Origin: CBIFVZ01 sp966185765
GTDB taxonomy: Bacteria > Pseudomonadota > Gammaproteobacteria > Enterobacterales > Enterobacteriaceae
Direction: 5' to 3'
Assembly (NCBI GenBank): GCA_966185765.1
Contig: CBIFVZ010000013.1
Coordinates: 1-59,160 of the forward strand
DNA length: 59,160 nucleotides
The first letter of the stretch is position 1, and each line of letters opens with the position of its first letter. The position numbers were made by a program, and so were the translations under genes. The notes under the pieces are model-generated. The model did no database searches and had not been told where the DNA came from. It saw nothing but the letters and a program-made list of their open reading frames with translations. This document shows, one piece after another, positions 17,555 through 25,681 of this stretch.

Positions 17555-18631
17555 TTATGACACTCGATACCACGCCATTAACTTGATATATGAGTTAGAA
17601 ACTGAAAATGCTGCACCTGAACCTACCGCCCCTGTAGTGCCTGACACTGTATGTGTATGAGCCCCAACAGAGACCGTATGATTGTGTGTTCCTAACGCGA
17701 CTGCATGTGTATGCGCCCCCAAAGCAACGCTGTGCGTATGTGCACCTATAGAAACTGTGTGGGTATGAGCACCCGCTGATGGCGTTGTAAAAGCAGTCTC
17801 TCCTGAATGAAACCCTTGCGTATTTATGTAAACCGTAGGTTTAGAATTGGGTCTGGGCTGATTATAAGTATGCGTGTGAGCCCCAGCATTGCTGGTGGAC
17901 TTACTACCATAATCGAAACTGCTCGATGTTCTTGTCCCATAATCAAAACTGGTGGATGTCTTAGTGCCATAGTCAAAACTACTTGTGGTTTTAGTGCCGT
18001 AATCAAAACTGTTTGTTGCGGCAGAAAAGCTGTGACTATGAGAAGGGATATTCGAGGCTGTCAGCGAAACAGTATCAGCACCCCCGACCGTTAACAGATC
18101 TGTACCTGTAGCCGAAGCGAGACGAACTGTACGGTTTTCACCAACATACTTCCATGTCGTTCCCGGAAACAAATCATTTGGATTTTTATTCTGTGCAAAC
18201 CACATCACTACGCCAACTGGATAAATCATATCCAGGCTACGCGTGAGTGCCGTTTTTACGGCTTTAGAAGTTGCCGCTACGGTTTCGCTATCACTGTCCG
18301 TTGCATTACTGAGTTTTGTCGTGCCTGAAATAGCGAGTGATGCTTCAGGAATGGCTTCCCGGGCGTTAGTGAGAAGCGCTGATTTTAGTTTCTTTTTAAG
18401 TGAAACCGTATCACCATCATCTACTACATCTTCATCATTACTATCAGCAATGAACTCACCTATCACATGAGCAATAACACTTGCCTGTCGCCAAACTTTA
18501 TTTAACTGTTCACTACGGGCAATACCGGTTTCGAACCCTACGTCACGGGCCGCCATATCATCGAACTCAGCCTGGGAAATCACATTGGCATTTTCGCCAG
18601 TAGCGAACGTCTTAAATTCATTTACGGCCAT
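17555..18631 (-). CDS. Tail fibre protein 2 with periodic His-x-His tip
   Basis: 358 residues; start chosen at the ATG with AGGA upstream, overlapping the preceding gene by 14 bases. The anchor domain (1-85) is shared with fibre 1. A collar-like domain (about 135-200, IYPVGVVMWFAQNKNPNDLFPGTTW) is followed by four SFDYG units exactly ten residues apart (208-242), then HxH motifs at 198, 252, 289, 298, 307, 316 and 325, the last five exactly nine residues apart. T4 long-fibre tips use stacked HxH triads to hold iron ions; the same fold is inferred here. It ends with an LMAWYRVS C-terminus as in collar proteins. Confidence 0.82.
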   Translation of the reverse strand: MAVNEFKTFATGENANVISQAEFDDMAARDVGFETGIARSEQLNKVWRQASVIAHVIGEFIADSNDEDVVDDGDTVSLKKKLKSALLTNAREAIPEASLAISGTTKLSNATDSDSETVAATSKAVKTALTRSLDMIYPVGVVMWFAQNKNPNDLFPGTTWKYVGENRTVRLASATGTDLLTVGGADTVSLTASNIPSHSHSFSAATNSFDYGTKTTSSFDYGTKTSTSFDYGTRTSSSFDYGSKSTSNAGAHTHTYNQPRPNSKPTVYINTQGFHSGETAFTTPSAGAHTHTVSIGAHTHSVALGAHTHAVALGTHNHTVSVGAHTHTVSGTTGAVGSGAAFSVSNSYIKLMAWYRVS

Positions 18632-19208
18632 CGTTGTCCTCCGTAATTTCATAAATAATGCTGATGCCACCAGGTTTAATGGCAAGATAGCCCTGGCGAA
18701 TAATCTCTTTCGTCATGGTGGAAATGGCCTTACCGTGAACGGATACTGTCATGGTCATATCCTGGTTATCGCGCACGCTAATCTGAATATCGCCCTTCGG
18801 CCAGATGCTTTGCAAAATAGCGGGTAGCGTTTCCATTGTCCCGTCCCAGTTATTCGCGCCGACTTTTGCACGCAGTACCATGCGATAATTTTCGTCGTCT
18901 AAATCGACGTAACCAAAATCCGCGTCATAACGGTTCTTCCAGTAGCCGTAATCGAACCCCAATGGCTCACTGTCGAAGGTAAAGAAATAGTCATCAATGG
19001 GCGCATTGATAGTGCGTCCCTGACCAATCCAAAGCCCGAGTATATCGAGTTGTTTACCCACGGCACGGTCAAGGTCGAACGCCGGTATCAGCGCCGCACT
19101 GCGACTCTGTTGAGTGCTAAACGCCAGCCCCAGCGCATCAACGGTAGCCAGAAACCTGGGTGACTCCCGCTGCGCGGAAGGCACAAGCGTGCTGTACCGG
19201 TTACTCAT
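18618..19208 (-). CDS. Baseplate wedge-tip protein, DUF2612 family
   Basis: 196 residues resembling the DUF2612 phage proteins, which lie directly after the J-type baseplate protein in DUF3383-sheath phages and probably correspond to P2 gpI / Mu gp48, joining wedge and fibre. The motif FDLDRAVGKQLDILGLWIGQGR near residue 45 is typical, with a DDENYRMVLRAKVGANNWDGT segment further on. Its start overlaps the J stop (ATGA), and its end overlaps the start of fibre 2, indicating translational coupling. Confidence 0.8.
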   Translation of the reverse strand: MSNRYSTLVPSAQRESPRFLATVDALGLAFSTQQSRSAALIPAFDLDRAVGKQLDILGLWIGQGRTINAPIDDYFFTFDSEPLGFDYGYWKNRYDADFGYVDLDDENYRMVLRAKVGANNWDGTMETLPAILQSIWPKGDIQISVRDNQDMTMTVSVHGKAISTMTKEIIRQGYLAIKPGGISIIYEITEDNDGRK

Positions 19209-20398
19209 ACACTCACCGTTGTGATTTTCACGTTGCTGGTATTACTGACTGCCATTTCGTTAAAGGCAATCTCAACGTTTTTCGCACTAAGCGCATCCGC
19301 ACTCACACCAATCTCGAGCGACAGAATTTCATAGGTATCGCCGCCTTCAGCATGACTGAGGCTTGCAGGTTTAAACAGACGAGAGCAATAGAGCACCTCA
19401 CCAATCGTCAGCCCGTTGATGTAGTTGGCCACCGCCTGGGAAATGCCGTTGCCAATCTCCGTGGTATAACCCATAAGCGGGCGGATTTTTATTTCGGCAT
19501 ACACCGGCACGCGGTCAGGTCGGAAGAAATGGATTTGTTTGGTATTACCCCAGATGTCGGTCACGCTTTCTTTCGTGGTGCCCCATGTCGGTACACCCGG
19601 CGCTTTTTTCTGGGCGATGGTATGGGCTATCTCGGCCGAGTCGCCGCCATCGATGACCACGGCAATATTGTGGGCAGGCACACCATTCGCGTCGATTGCA
19701 TCGGTGTCGTTATCCAGCGTTTTGACTCGCGTTACGCCATTGAGACTTGCCAACGCGCCGTGTAACCCTTCCATCACCGAGCGTGACGGCAGTGCGACGG
19801 AGAGCGCCTGGCGCTGGCGCAGTTGCGCATCGGTTTCCACCGGGCGTCCTTCTGTTGCCGCAGCCGGATTCGTCACGCTCTGCCAGCCCAGAGTGGGCGT
19901 GGCAATCTGGCTAATATCGCCCGGCAGTGCACTGACGGCACCTTCAAGTTGACAGGTTGCCGTTGCCGTTGCCTTGCCATGCAAGTCAAGGGTCACTACC
20001 GGCGGCAGTGTCCACAGGTTACCTGCGCTGTCGCGAACCTGACCGTCGTGAATAACCGTACCGACGCGCCCGGTAAGCAGCAGGTCAGCGGTGGAATAAC
20101 TTGCCGCTTTACGGGTGATACCATTGATTTTAACGTTACGCGATAATCCTTCCCCCATACCGGTAACAGGGCTAAAGGACTGCCAGGCTGCAATGGTAGC
20201 GTTGTTACAGCCGTGCATGGCATAGGCAATGAGCGTCAGCAGCACACCATCTTTGCTATCCGGCTCGATGTAAATATCGGCACCGTAAATATCGCGAAAA
20301 ATGTCTTTCCATAGTCCAAGGATGGTCTGGAAATCCGGTGCGCTAATGCCGCTTTGTCCGATAACGGGCAGCATTTTGTCGATTACATCTTCATACAT
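19205..20398 (-). CDS. Baseplate J / gp47-family protein
   Basis: 397 residues with the Baseplate_J pattern: an N-terminal GIYGADIYIEPDSKDG... segment, a central NPAAATEGRPVETDAQLRQRQALS motif typical of the family, and a conserved GVxRVKTLDND region. In P2 and T4 relatives (gpJ, gp6) this protein forms the wedge ring that opens when fibres bind. It overlaps the gp25-like gene by eight bases at its start and the DUF2612 gene at its end. Confidence 0.88.
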   Translation of the reverse strand: MYEDVIDKMLPVIGQSGISAPDFQTILGLWKDIFRDIYGADIYIEPDSKDGVLLTLIAYAMHGCNNATIAAWQSFSPVTGMGEGLSRNVKINGITRKAASYSTADLLLTGRVGTVIHDGQVRDSAGNLWTLPPVVTLDLHGKATATATCQLEGAVSALPGDISQIATPTLGWQSVTNPAAATEGRPVETDAQLRQRQALSVALPSRSVMEGLHGALASLNGVTRVKTLDNDTDAIDANGVPAHNIAVVIDGGDSAEIAHTIAQKKAPGVPTWGTTKESVTDIWGNTKQIHFFRPDRVPVYAEIKIRPLMGYTTEIGNGISQAVANYINGLTIGEVLYCSRLFKPASLSHAEGGDTYEILSLEIGVSADALSAKNVEIAFNEMAVSNTSNVKITTVSV

Positions 20399-20735
20399 CT
20401 ACCGTTACCTCCCCGTACACGGTATTAAGCGTCGCAGAAAAACTCAGGCGGCGCGTTTCACTGTCATTTTTGGTCGAGAAATGCTGAAGCTGGCGGATGC
20501 CCGGTGTGCCGTTAATACGGTCGCGAATCGCCAGCGAGTAGACTTCTGGTGCCTGCTTACCCAGCACAGCGTCTTTCCAGGGCGTGCCTTCGTTGATGTC
20601 GAGAAACCATTCTCCCCGCCAGAGTGCCAGCCGACTGCGTACCGCCTGCGCGACGGCCTCGGGTACATCGGCGTAAAAACAGTTATCGCCCCGCCCAAAG
20701 GCGTAGTCACCGTCAATTTCTTTGCGATATTTCAT
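20391..20735 (-). CDS. gp25/gpW-like baseplate wedge protein
   Basis: 114 residues. The segment LALWRGEWFLDINEGTPW followed by VLGK and an IRDRINGTPGI motif is the usual pattern of small wedge proteins encoded between spike and J. The family normally carries an acidic lysozyme-like core without activity, needed to nucleate the sheath on the baseplate. Function is assigned from pattern and position; start overlaps the spike stop (ATGA). Confidence 0.72.
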   Translation of the reverse strand: MKYRKEIDGDYAFGRGDNCFYADVPEAVAQAVRSRLALWRGEWFLDINEGTPWKDAVLGKQAPEVYSLAIRDRINGTPGIRQLQHFSTKNDSETRRLSFSATLNTVYGEVTVDV

Positions 20736-21436
20736 TGTGGTTTTCCTGTACTGCCTGAGCCGCCCTGTACGCCGGAATGCGTATGCCCCGACACGCTGAT
20801 GCCCTGCGCGGTCGCGTCACCGCTGACGCTGAGCGTGCCTGCAATAGTGACATCACCAGTAATGCTGACCGTTGGTGCAGTGATATCCACGCCAGCATCG
20901 GCGCTGGCGCTGATTTTCCCGGTAGTCACCAGACGCACGTTGCCGTCCGCGGCAAGCTCAATAAACGCGCTGCCGTCGTCGGTGCGCAGTTGCGCGGCTT
21001 CGATACTGATGTTGTTAATATGCTGTGGCTGAGAACGCGGGCCAGGGATGGCGAAAGCGTCTGAGAGCGAGTGCTGGCGGGCGCTGGCGCTTTCCTGTGT
21101 ACCGCCGCTTTGCCACCAGAAGTCAATTTCACGGTCAGCAAACACTACCAGGCACTCATCACCCGCCCGGACCGGGAACGTGAGCGTGCAGCCACCTCCA
21201 CGGGGGAATACCACCGGTACGTCCACCAGCAGCGGATAATCTTCTGTGCTGATGGTACCGTCGCTTGCCATCGCGCCACCTTTAACCACCGGTTGCACCA
21301 CACAAGTGACGGTATCTGGGTCAAAGGACTCAATCACACCGGGTACAGCGACATGTAGCGAGCTGCTGATGGCCGAAGCCAGTGAGGAAAGCGCCTCCAG
21401 CGGATCGGCGCTCAGGGTTTCAGATGTCAGTGCCAT
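20732..21436 (-). CDS. Membrane-puncturing spike protein, Gp138/gpV type
   Basis: 234 residues from an ATG with GGAG upstream (15 bases inside the longest open frame). The N-terminal OB-fold region (VAVPGVIESFDPDTVTCVVQP) matches Gp138-family spikes; a glycine/valine/threonine-rich beta-helix region (about 165-220) follows. The C-terminal tip contains GHTHSG, the HxH metal-binding apex seen in P2 gpV and phi92 Gp138. The trimer would pierce the target outer membrane when the sheath contracts. An intrinsic terminator lies just upstream of its ribosome site. Confidence 0.87.
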   Translation of the reverse strand: MALTSETLSADPLEALSSLASAISSSLHVAVPGVIESFDPDTVTCVVQPVVKGGAMASDGTISTEDYPLLVDVPVVFPRGGGCTLTFPVRAGDECLVVFADREIDFWWQSGGTQESASARQHSLSDAFAIPGPRSQPQHINNISIEAAQLRTDDGSAFIELAADGNVRLVTTGKISASADAGVDITAPTVSITGDVTIAGTLSVSGDATAQGISVSGHTHSGVQGGSGSTGKPQ

Positions 21437-21451
21437 AAAAACTCCAGGCAT

Positions 21452-21473
21452 AAAAAAACCCGCCGTGGCGGGT
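21452..21473 (-). terminator. Intrinsic terminator between hub and spike genes
   Basis: On the minus strand the perfect stem ACCCGCC/GGCGGGT (21458-21473, loop AC) is followed by seven T. It falls inside the tail operon, 15 bases before the spike start codon, so full expression of spike, wedge and fibres needs read-through or antitermination. Confidence 0.85.
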
Positions 21474-21500
21474 TAATGATTCATTACATATCGGCGTGGC

Positions 21501-22562
21501 TTATTTTGCTTTTGCCGACTGTGGTTTAAGCTTACTGGTATCCCCGCGCGCCTGGCACATCAGATTCATGTACCACTCGCTACCACGGGTATTGCCGCTG
21601 TATGTGATGCCGCGAACGATATAGATACCATCCGTGGCAATAGCATCCGGTGAGGTAGCTATCCCGCGATAAACCTGATTATCCCCTGCCCTGTCAATCA
21701 TGACGCCCGATTGCTGATAACCGACCTCTTTATCCGTTGAGAGCAGCGTCTCGTCACTGAGATCCTGAGTAGCAATCGACCCTTGGTTGATATGCACCAA
21801 TCCATTGAGGCGGATAGCCGGATTTATCAGGCATTTTGCAGTGATACCGGAGCCGGTGGTGCGTAACGGTGAACCAATCAGTCCGGTTTCACGATTAAGT
21901 GCCACTGCCGTTTCATCGACAATCATGTCGTCGTTGAAGATTTCCAGTCTGCCGTCAAGAAATTGCCAAGTTGCCTTGTAGGGCTTTTCTGTCAACTCAT
22001 CCAGGTAAGTCGCAATCGTGCCATTGAATGTTTTGCCGCGTGGATATTTCGTGCTTCTGAAGGTGGGCGTTTTGCCACGCAGGATACCGTAATCCTGCTC
22101 CAGTTTTTTTTGCAGAAGATTGTAGACGTTTTCATCGGTATAGCCTTTAGCGAGCGTCGCGGAAATACGCGCATAGCTGTAGGCTTCAAAACCATCGAGC
22201 GCCTGAATGGTCACCCAGCTTTCGGTACCGGAGCGTCCTTCAATAGCAATACGAATATCACCGCTAAAGATGGTACCAAACCGGGAAGACGCGCTGCTGT
22301 CATCAGCTGGTAGCTCATATCCCTCTCCGGCTGGATCCAGACCAAAATAACCGGCCGATATCTGCACCCGGGAAAACTCACGCGCCAGCAGGCGGCTGAC
22401 GGTATCCCGACGCAGATTGTAGATTTTAATTTTAGCAATGCGCGGAGTTTTGGCCTGGTTCCATGTCACACTGAAATCAACGCTGAAATCCGATAGTGCA
22501 ATGCCTGAGCCGCTGTCATCAAGTAGCAACAGTTCAAAACGGCGACGCCAGAAATGACTCAT
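21501..22562 (-). CDS. Baseplate hub protein, gpD-like
   Basis: 353 residues. The opening (FELLLLDDSGSGIALSDFSVDFSV... followed by KIKIYNLRRDTVSRL) and the central YLDELTEKPYKATWQFLDGRLEIFNDD pattern are those of hub proteins in DUF3383-type contractile phages, the structural counterparts of P2 gpD and T4 gp27. It should form the trimer at the end of the tube onto which the spike docks. It lies between the plug and spike genes, as expected. Assigned by pattern and synteny. Confidence 0.75.
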   Translation of the reverse strand: MSHFWRRRFELLLLDDSGSGIALSDFSVDFSVTWNQAKTPRIAKIKIYNLRRDTVSRLLAREFSRVQISAGYFGLDPAGEGYELPADDSSASSRFGTIFSGDIRIAIEGRSGTESWVTIQALDGFEAYSYARISATLAKGYTDENVYNLLQKKLEQDYGILRGKTPTFRSTKYPRGKTFNGTIATYLDELTEKPYKATWQFLDGRLEIFNDDMIVDETAVALNRETGLIGSPLRTTGSGITAKCLINPAIRLNGLVHINQGSIATQDLSDETLLSTDKEVGYQQSGVMIDRAGDNQVYRGIATSPDAIATDGIYIVRGITYSGNTRGSEWYMNLMCQARGDTSKLKPQSAKAK

Positions 22563-22576
22563 AATTCCTCCCGGCT

Positions 22577-22882
22577 TCAGGCGCTGATATAAAGCAAATG
22601 GCTGCGCTCGCCCAGGCTGGTTTTGCCGGGGTAAAGTGTCGCGTCGTCATCCAACTGCACGCGTAACTCACCGCTAAAACCCAGATGGCGATAGGGTTCG
22701 AACAGATCCACACCAGTCACCAGCGGCACGCCGCTGATAAGCGGCTTATCACTCTCGTTATGGATGTCTATCACCCAGCCCGCCTCGTCGCGCCACAAAA
22801 GCGTGAACCGCAGCCAGCGGCCACCGAGCTGTACCGCAAATTGTTGATTATCTGCAGTAAGCGGAATTTCGCTTATGCTCAT
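22577..22882 (-). CDS. Phage baseplate plug-family protein
   Basis: 101 residues, with the family pattern 'IPLTADNQQFAVQLGGRWLRFTLLWRD' at the N-terminus in shorter segments and a C-terminal LGERSHLLYIS. Annotated relatives are called baseplate plug family proteins; the exact role is not well established. It is tightly packed between the Dit-like gene (8-base gap) and hub gene (14-base gap), supporting a structural role in the same assembly. Confidence 0.72.
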   Translation of the reverse strand: MSISEIPLTADNQQFAVQLGGRWLRFTLLWRDEAGWVIDIHNESDKPLISGVPLVTGVDLFEPYRHLGFSGELRVQLDDDATLYPGKTSLGERSHLLYISA

Positions 22883-22890
22883 ATTTCTCC

Positions 22891-23448
22891 TTATTTACGC
22901 GAATTGGCTCTGATGCTGTCTACAGGAATGGTGCTTTTGGTTCCGGCGTTATGCACTTCAGACGTCGATGTACCCGCCGCCATACGACCTTTAGGCGCGA
23001 CGGACACCCGTTTGCTGTCAGCAATACGTATCTGTTTAAGCGTCAGGGAACAGGTCAGCACATGGCGCGTTTTTTGCTCCGTCGAAAAACCCAGCGAGGT
23101 AATAAGCATATTGTTGTAGGTACGCTTGCTGGTAACGACGGTAATGGGTTGCGCGCTTTCCTGGAGTTTAATCAGGCTATCGAGTGTTTCAGCAGGCGTC
23201 AGCCCCTCACCAATTTGCCAGTTTCGGGTATCGGTAAAATCCAGCAGCGACCCACCACCGGCGAACCCGCACTCCATCGTGATCTCAGCGGGTTCCACGT
23301 AGGCGTGGTCGCTGATGTTCGCGCCACGTTCAACCGGATGTGAGGTGATGTTGAGCTTGTGGGTATGTCCTTCCTTTGTGATAACCGTCGGCACCAGCGT
23401 ACCGATGCTGGAGCGTTCGCTTTTAAAAATCGCGGAAAGAATGTCCAT
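22891..23448 (-). CDS. Dit-like baseplate/tail protein
   Basis: 185 residues. The N-terminal half (DILSAIFKSERSSIGTLVP, then KLNITSHPVERGANISDHAYVEP) is the typical Dit-like domain of contractile-tail phages: a beta-sandwich that forms a ring linking tube and hub. The region ITVVTSKRTYNNMLITSL near residue 105 also fits. It follows the tape-measure gene with no gap. The C-terminal 45 residues are Ser/Thr/Lys rich and probably flexible. Confidence 0.75.
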   Translation of the reverse strand: MDILSAIFKSERSSIGTLVPTVITKEGHTHKLNITSHPVERGANISDHAYVEPAEITMECGFAGGGSLLDFTDTRNWQIGEGLTPAETLDSLIKLQESAQPITVVTSKRTYNNMLITSLGFSTEQKTRHVLTCSLTLKQIRIADSKRVSVAPKGRMAAGTSTSEVHNAGTKSTIPVDSIRANSRK

Positions 23449-24981
23449 TTATATCGCCTTTGCCTGGAGAATTTGGTTCGCCTGCGAGAAGTCACTCATC
23501 ATTGGCACACTATCGCGCACGGCATCTACCACAGTACGTGGTTCCTGCACACCAGAAATAGTGAAATTATTCGTTTGATTGAAATAATTATTCGGCTGTA
23601 CGGGAAGTAAAGACACGACACGCGTTGTATTGTCCTGAATACCGTTAAGCGTGTTATTCAGCCAGACCGTATCCCGAATATTTTGAAATACCGGCCCATT
23701 AGATGAATGGTTCAGGTTGCTACCAACATATTGGTCCGCCATACGTTTTACATCAATAGCGATATTGCCAAGCAACATGAGCGACCAGTCTGGCTGCTGC
23801 GTTTTATTGTTACCGGTCTTATCAGGCGCTTCAGGCGTAAAACGCTCTGCCAGGCGGTTAACGTTATTGTCGATTTTGTTAAGTGTGGTGTTGGCGGTTG
23901 TAAGTGCCGACTCAATGTTTGACTGTTTGTTGCTGGCCGGTTGTTCAGAAGTACTTTTGACAAAATAATTCGTCAGGCACTGAACGTTCCCGAGAATTTC
24001 ACCGAGCATAGAACTGAACGAACTTTGTTCCAGACACTTATATTGACCCTGCCCATCGTCTGGATGCTGACTATCGTTATTCGAAAATCTATTAGCTAAT
24101 CGATTGACATCAATACGTATGTCTTCAATCGTAGTATTTAAATGCCCTTTTCCAGTTGAAGAGCAAAACTCGTCACCGTTAGCAGAAAGAGCCGTATCAT
24201 TGCAACTCGGTGGACTGGGGCAGCAAGGTTGACAATCTCCAGTATTTTTATTGCCGAACAGCGAATGAAGGGAATCCTTTACCGCGAGTATAAGGGTGAC
24301 TATATCGGCAGTACCCGAAGTGGTAAGCTTTGGTGATTTCCTTTCCCGGCGGATTTTATTATTACCACCTTGATTTTCTGGATCCGGAGAGGAATTTATC
24401 ATACCCGCAATTGCAGTCATCCCTGCCAGACCAATACTTTCCGAAAGTGGCTGTGCTTCCGGCATTGTGGATATACTCATATTTCCCGCTATAGAGGGAA
24501 CTGCCGGTGTTTGTATTTGACTACGGTCTATATATGTACGCGGTACCTGCCTGTCTCCCCCCTCTACAGAATAAATACCTGTAATATCATTCCGGCCGTT
24601 ACTTTTTGGCTTTGAAGGGATATCCAGCCTATCAACTCTTTCTATAAAGTCTGATGAGGGCGAAGAACCTATGTAGTCATTACCAGCTCCCACCCCCTTC
24701 ATATTTTTCTTAGCAGATAAATAAGCAACTAATGTAGGGAATAGTAAAAACCCAGACTCGCGATTAGAGTTTATAAGCGCATTTTCAAATATATGGCTTA
24801 TTTTACTTCCAGTCAGCATGAAGTTCACAACAAAATTATCAAGGAATGACGCGGCACGATCATTTGTGCTCTTCACGCTGTATTTACCTGAATCCGTTTG
24901 CGATGCATCCCCAGCTCCTGAGATAACCCCTGCATTCGCTATCCCCATACCTGTGGGCGAGAAAGGCATTGGCATTAGCAT
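23449..24981 (-). CDS. Tape-measure protein, short, with ~40-residue repeats and a cysteine cluster
   Basis: 510 residues. Position between the tail chaperone and Dit-like gene, and the C-terminal segment YFNQTNNFTISGVQEPRTVVDAV, which resembles tape-measure ends, support the call. Five repeats near 284-299, 326-340, 366-381, 403-418 and 442-457 follow an I-x-x-D/N-V-x-R-L-A pattern. Cysteines at 250, 253, 254, 260 and 273 form a cluster, unusual for this class, with two more at 316 and 335. The start has a G-run ribosome site six bases upstream. If helical, it would measure a tail of at most some 75 nm. Upstream half is A+T rich compared with neighbours. Confidence 0.7.
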   Translation of the reverse strand: MLMPMPFSPTGMGIANAGVISGAGDASQTDSGKYSVKSTNDRAASFLDNFVVNFMLTGSKISHIFENALINSNRESGFLLFPTLVAYLSAKKNMKGVGAGNDYIGSSPSSDFIERVDRLDIPSKPKSNGRNDITGIYSVEGGDRQVPRTYIDRSQIQTPAVPSIAGNMSISTMPEAQPLSESIGLAGMTAIAGMINSSPDPENQGGNNKIRRERKSPKLTTSGTADIVTLILAVKDSLHSLFGNKNTGDCQPCCPSPPSCNDTALSANGDEFCSSTGKGHLNTTIEDIRIDVNRLANRFSNNDSQHPDDGQGQYKCLEQSSFSSMLGEILGNVQCLTNYFVKSTSEQPASNKQSNIESALTTANTTLNKIDNNVNRLAERFTPEAPDKTGNNKTQQPDWSLMLLGNIAIDVKRMADQYVGSNLNHSSNGPVFQNIRDTVWLNNTLNGIQDNTTRVVSLLPVQPNNYFNQTNNFTISGVQEPRTVVDAVRDSVPMMSDFSQANQILQAKAI

Positions 24982-25082
24982 AGGAATCCCCCCCTTTATT
25001 TTTCATAGATAATGCGAGGATGACACTCTTGTTCATATTATTTACCTGTCATTTCCGATTTCAACAGAAAGTCCCCGTCTCA

Positions 25083-25681
25083 TCACTCGCCATCTTGTTC
25101 TCTCCACCGCGCAACGCGGGCCTGATTATCCGCCTTCATCTCCAGGTAATCGTTCATCAGCGCGATGTCACAGAGATCCACCGCGCCGCTTTTCAGATCC
25201 ATCCAGTTGAGATGAAAAACTTCTGCCGGGCGCAGAATATATTCCTCCCCGCCCGGCAGAGTATCCAGAGTCAGTCCGCTTGATGCTCCTGCATCACCAC
25301 TGCGGGGAGTTCTTGCAAAAAATTTCCCAGTGAATCGGCCACCACCCGGGCCACCAGTTGCAGCATGGTCATGAGTTCAATATCGTCAAATGCCAGTGTG
25401 CCGTGTGCAAAAACCGGCACCCAGCCTTTCATGTGCTCACGGGAAACCACCTCCAGGCAGGGGTGGATAATGGCGTTGCAGTCTTCTTCGCTCATCCGGC
25501 TAATCACCTCTGCCATTTTCGGCAGCATCGACTGTGCCGCACTCTCCAGAGATTCCTGAATCGCTTCGTAGTCCGTCGCCATTTCCGCAAACAGCGGTAG
25601 CAGTTTGCGCGCGACTTTCAGCTGTTCGAACACATTGAGCTTCGAGATACGGTACTGGGTATCGTTGAGCGTGAGTTCCAT
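25083..25681 (-). CDS. Tail assembly chaperone, -1 frameshift product
   Basis: A slippery heptamer T-TTT-TTG lies at 25316-25322 in the chaperone frame. A -1 shift there opens a frame of 77 further codons that runs to a TGA at 25083-25085, giving a 199-residue fusion. The extension (GLTLDTLPGGEEYILRPAEV and FHLNWMDLKSGAVDLC, for example) looks like real protein with good composition and has no start codon of its own near the junction. Two overlapping chaperones made by frameshifting before the tape-measure gene are general in long-tailed phages (lambda G/GT, P2 E/E'). Confidence 0.8.
25271..25681 (-). CDS. Tail assembly chaperone (unshifted form)
   Basis: 136 residues from an ATG that overlaps the tube stop codon (TAATG); the longer open frame to 25699 has no support. 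Sequence MELTLNDTQYRISKLNVFEQ with a following helical region (KVARKLLPLFAEM) is typical of tail chaperones in DUF3383-type phages. It should bind the tape measure while the tube polymerises and is not expected in the finished particle. The 3' part contains the slippery site for the extended product. Confidence 0.8.
   Translation of the reverse strand: MELTLNDTQYRISKLNVFEQLKVARKLLPLFAEMATDYEAIQESLESAAQSMLPKMAEVISRMSEEDCNAIIHPCLEVVSREHMKGWVPVFAHGTLAFDDIELMTMLQLVARVVADSLGNFLQELPAVVMQEHQAD

Noticed and set aside
25020..25283. Plus-strand 87-residue frame
   Set aside because: It is the antisense of the -1 frameshift extension of the tail chaperone and has no coding features.
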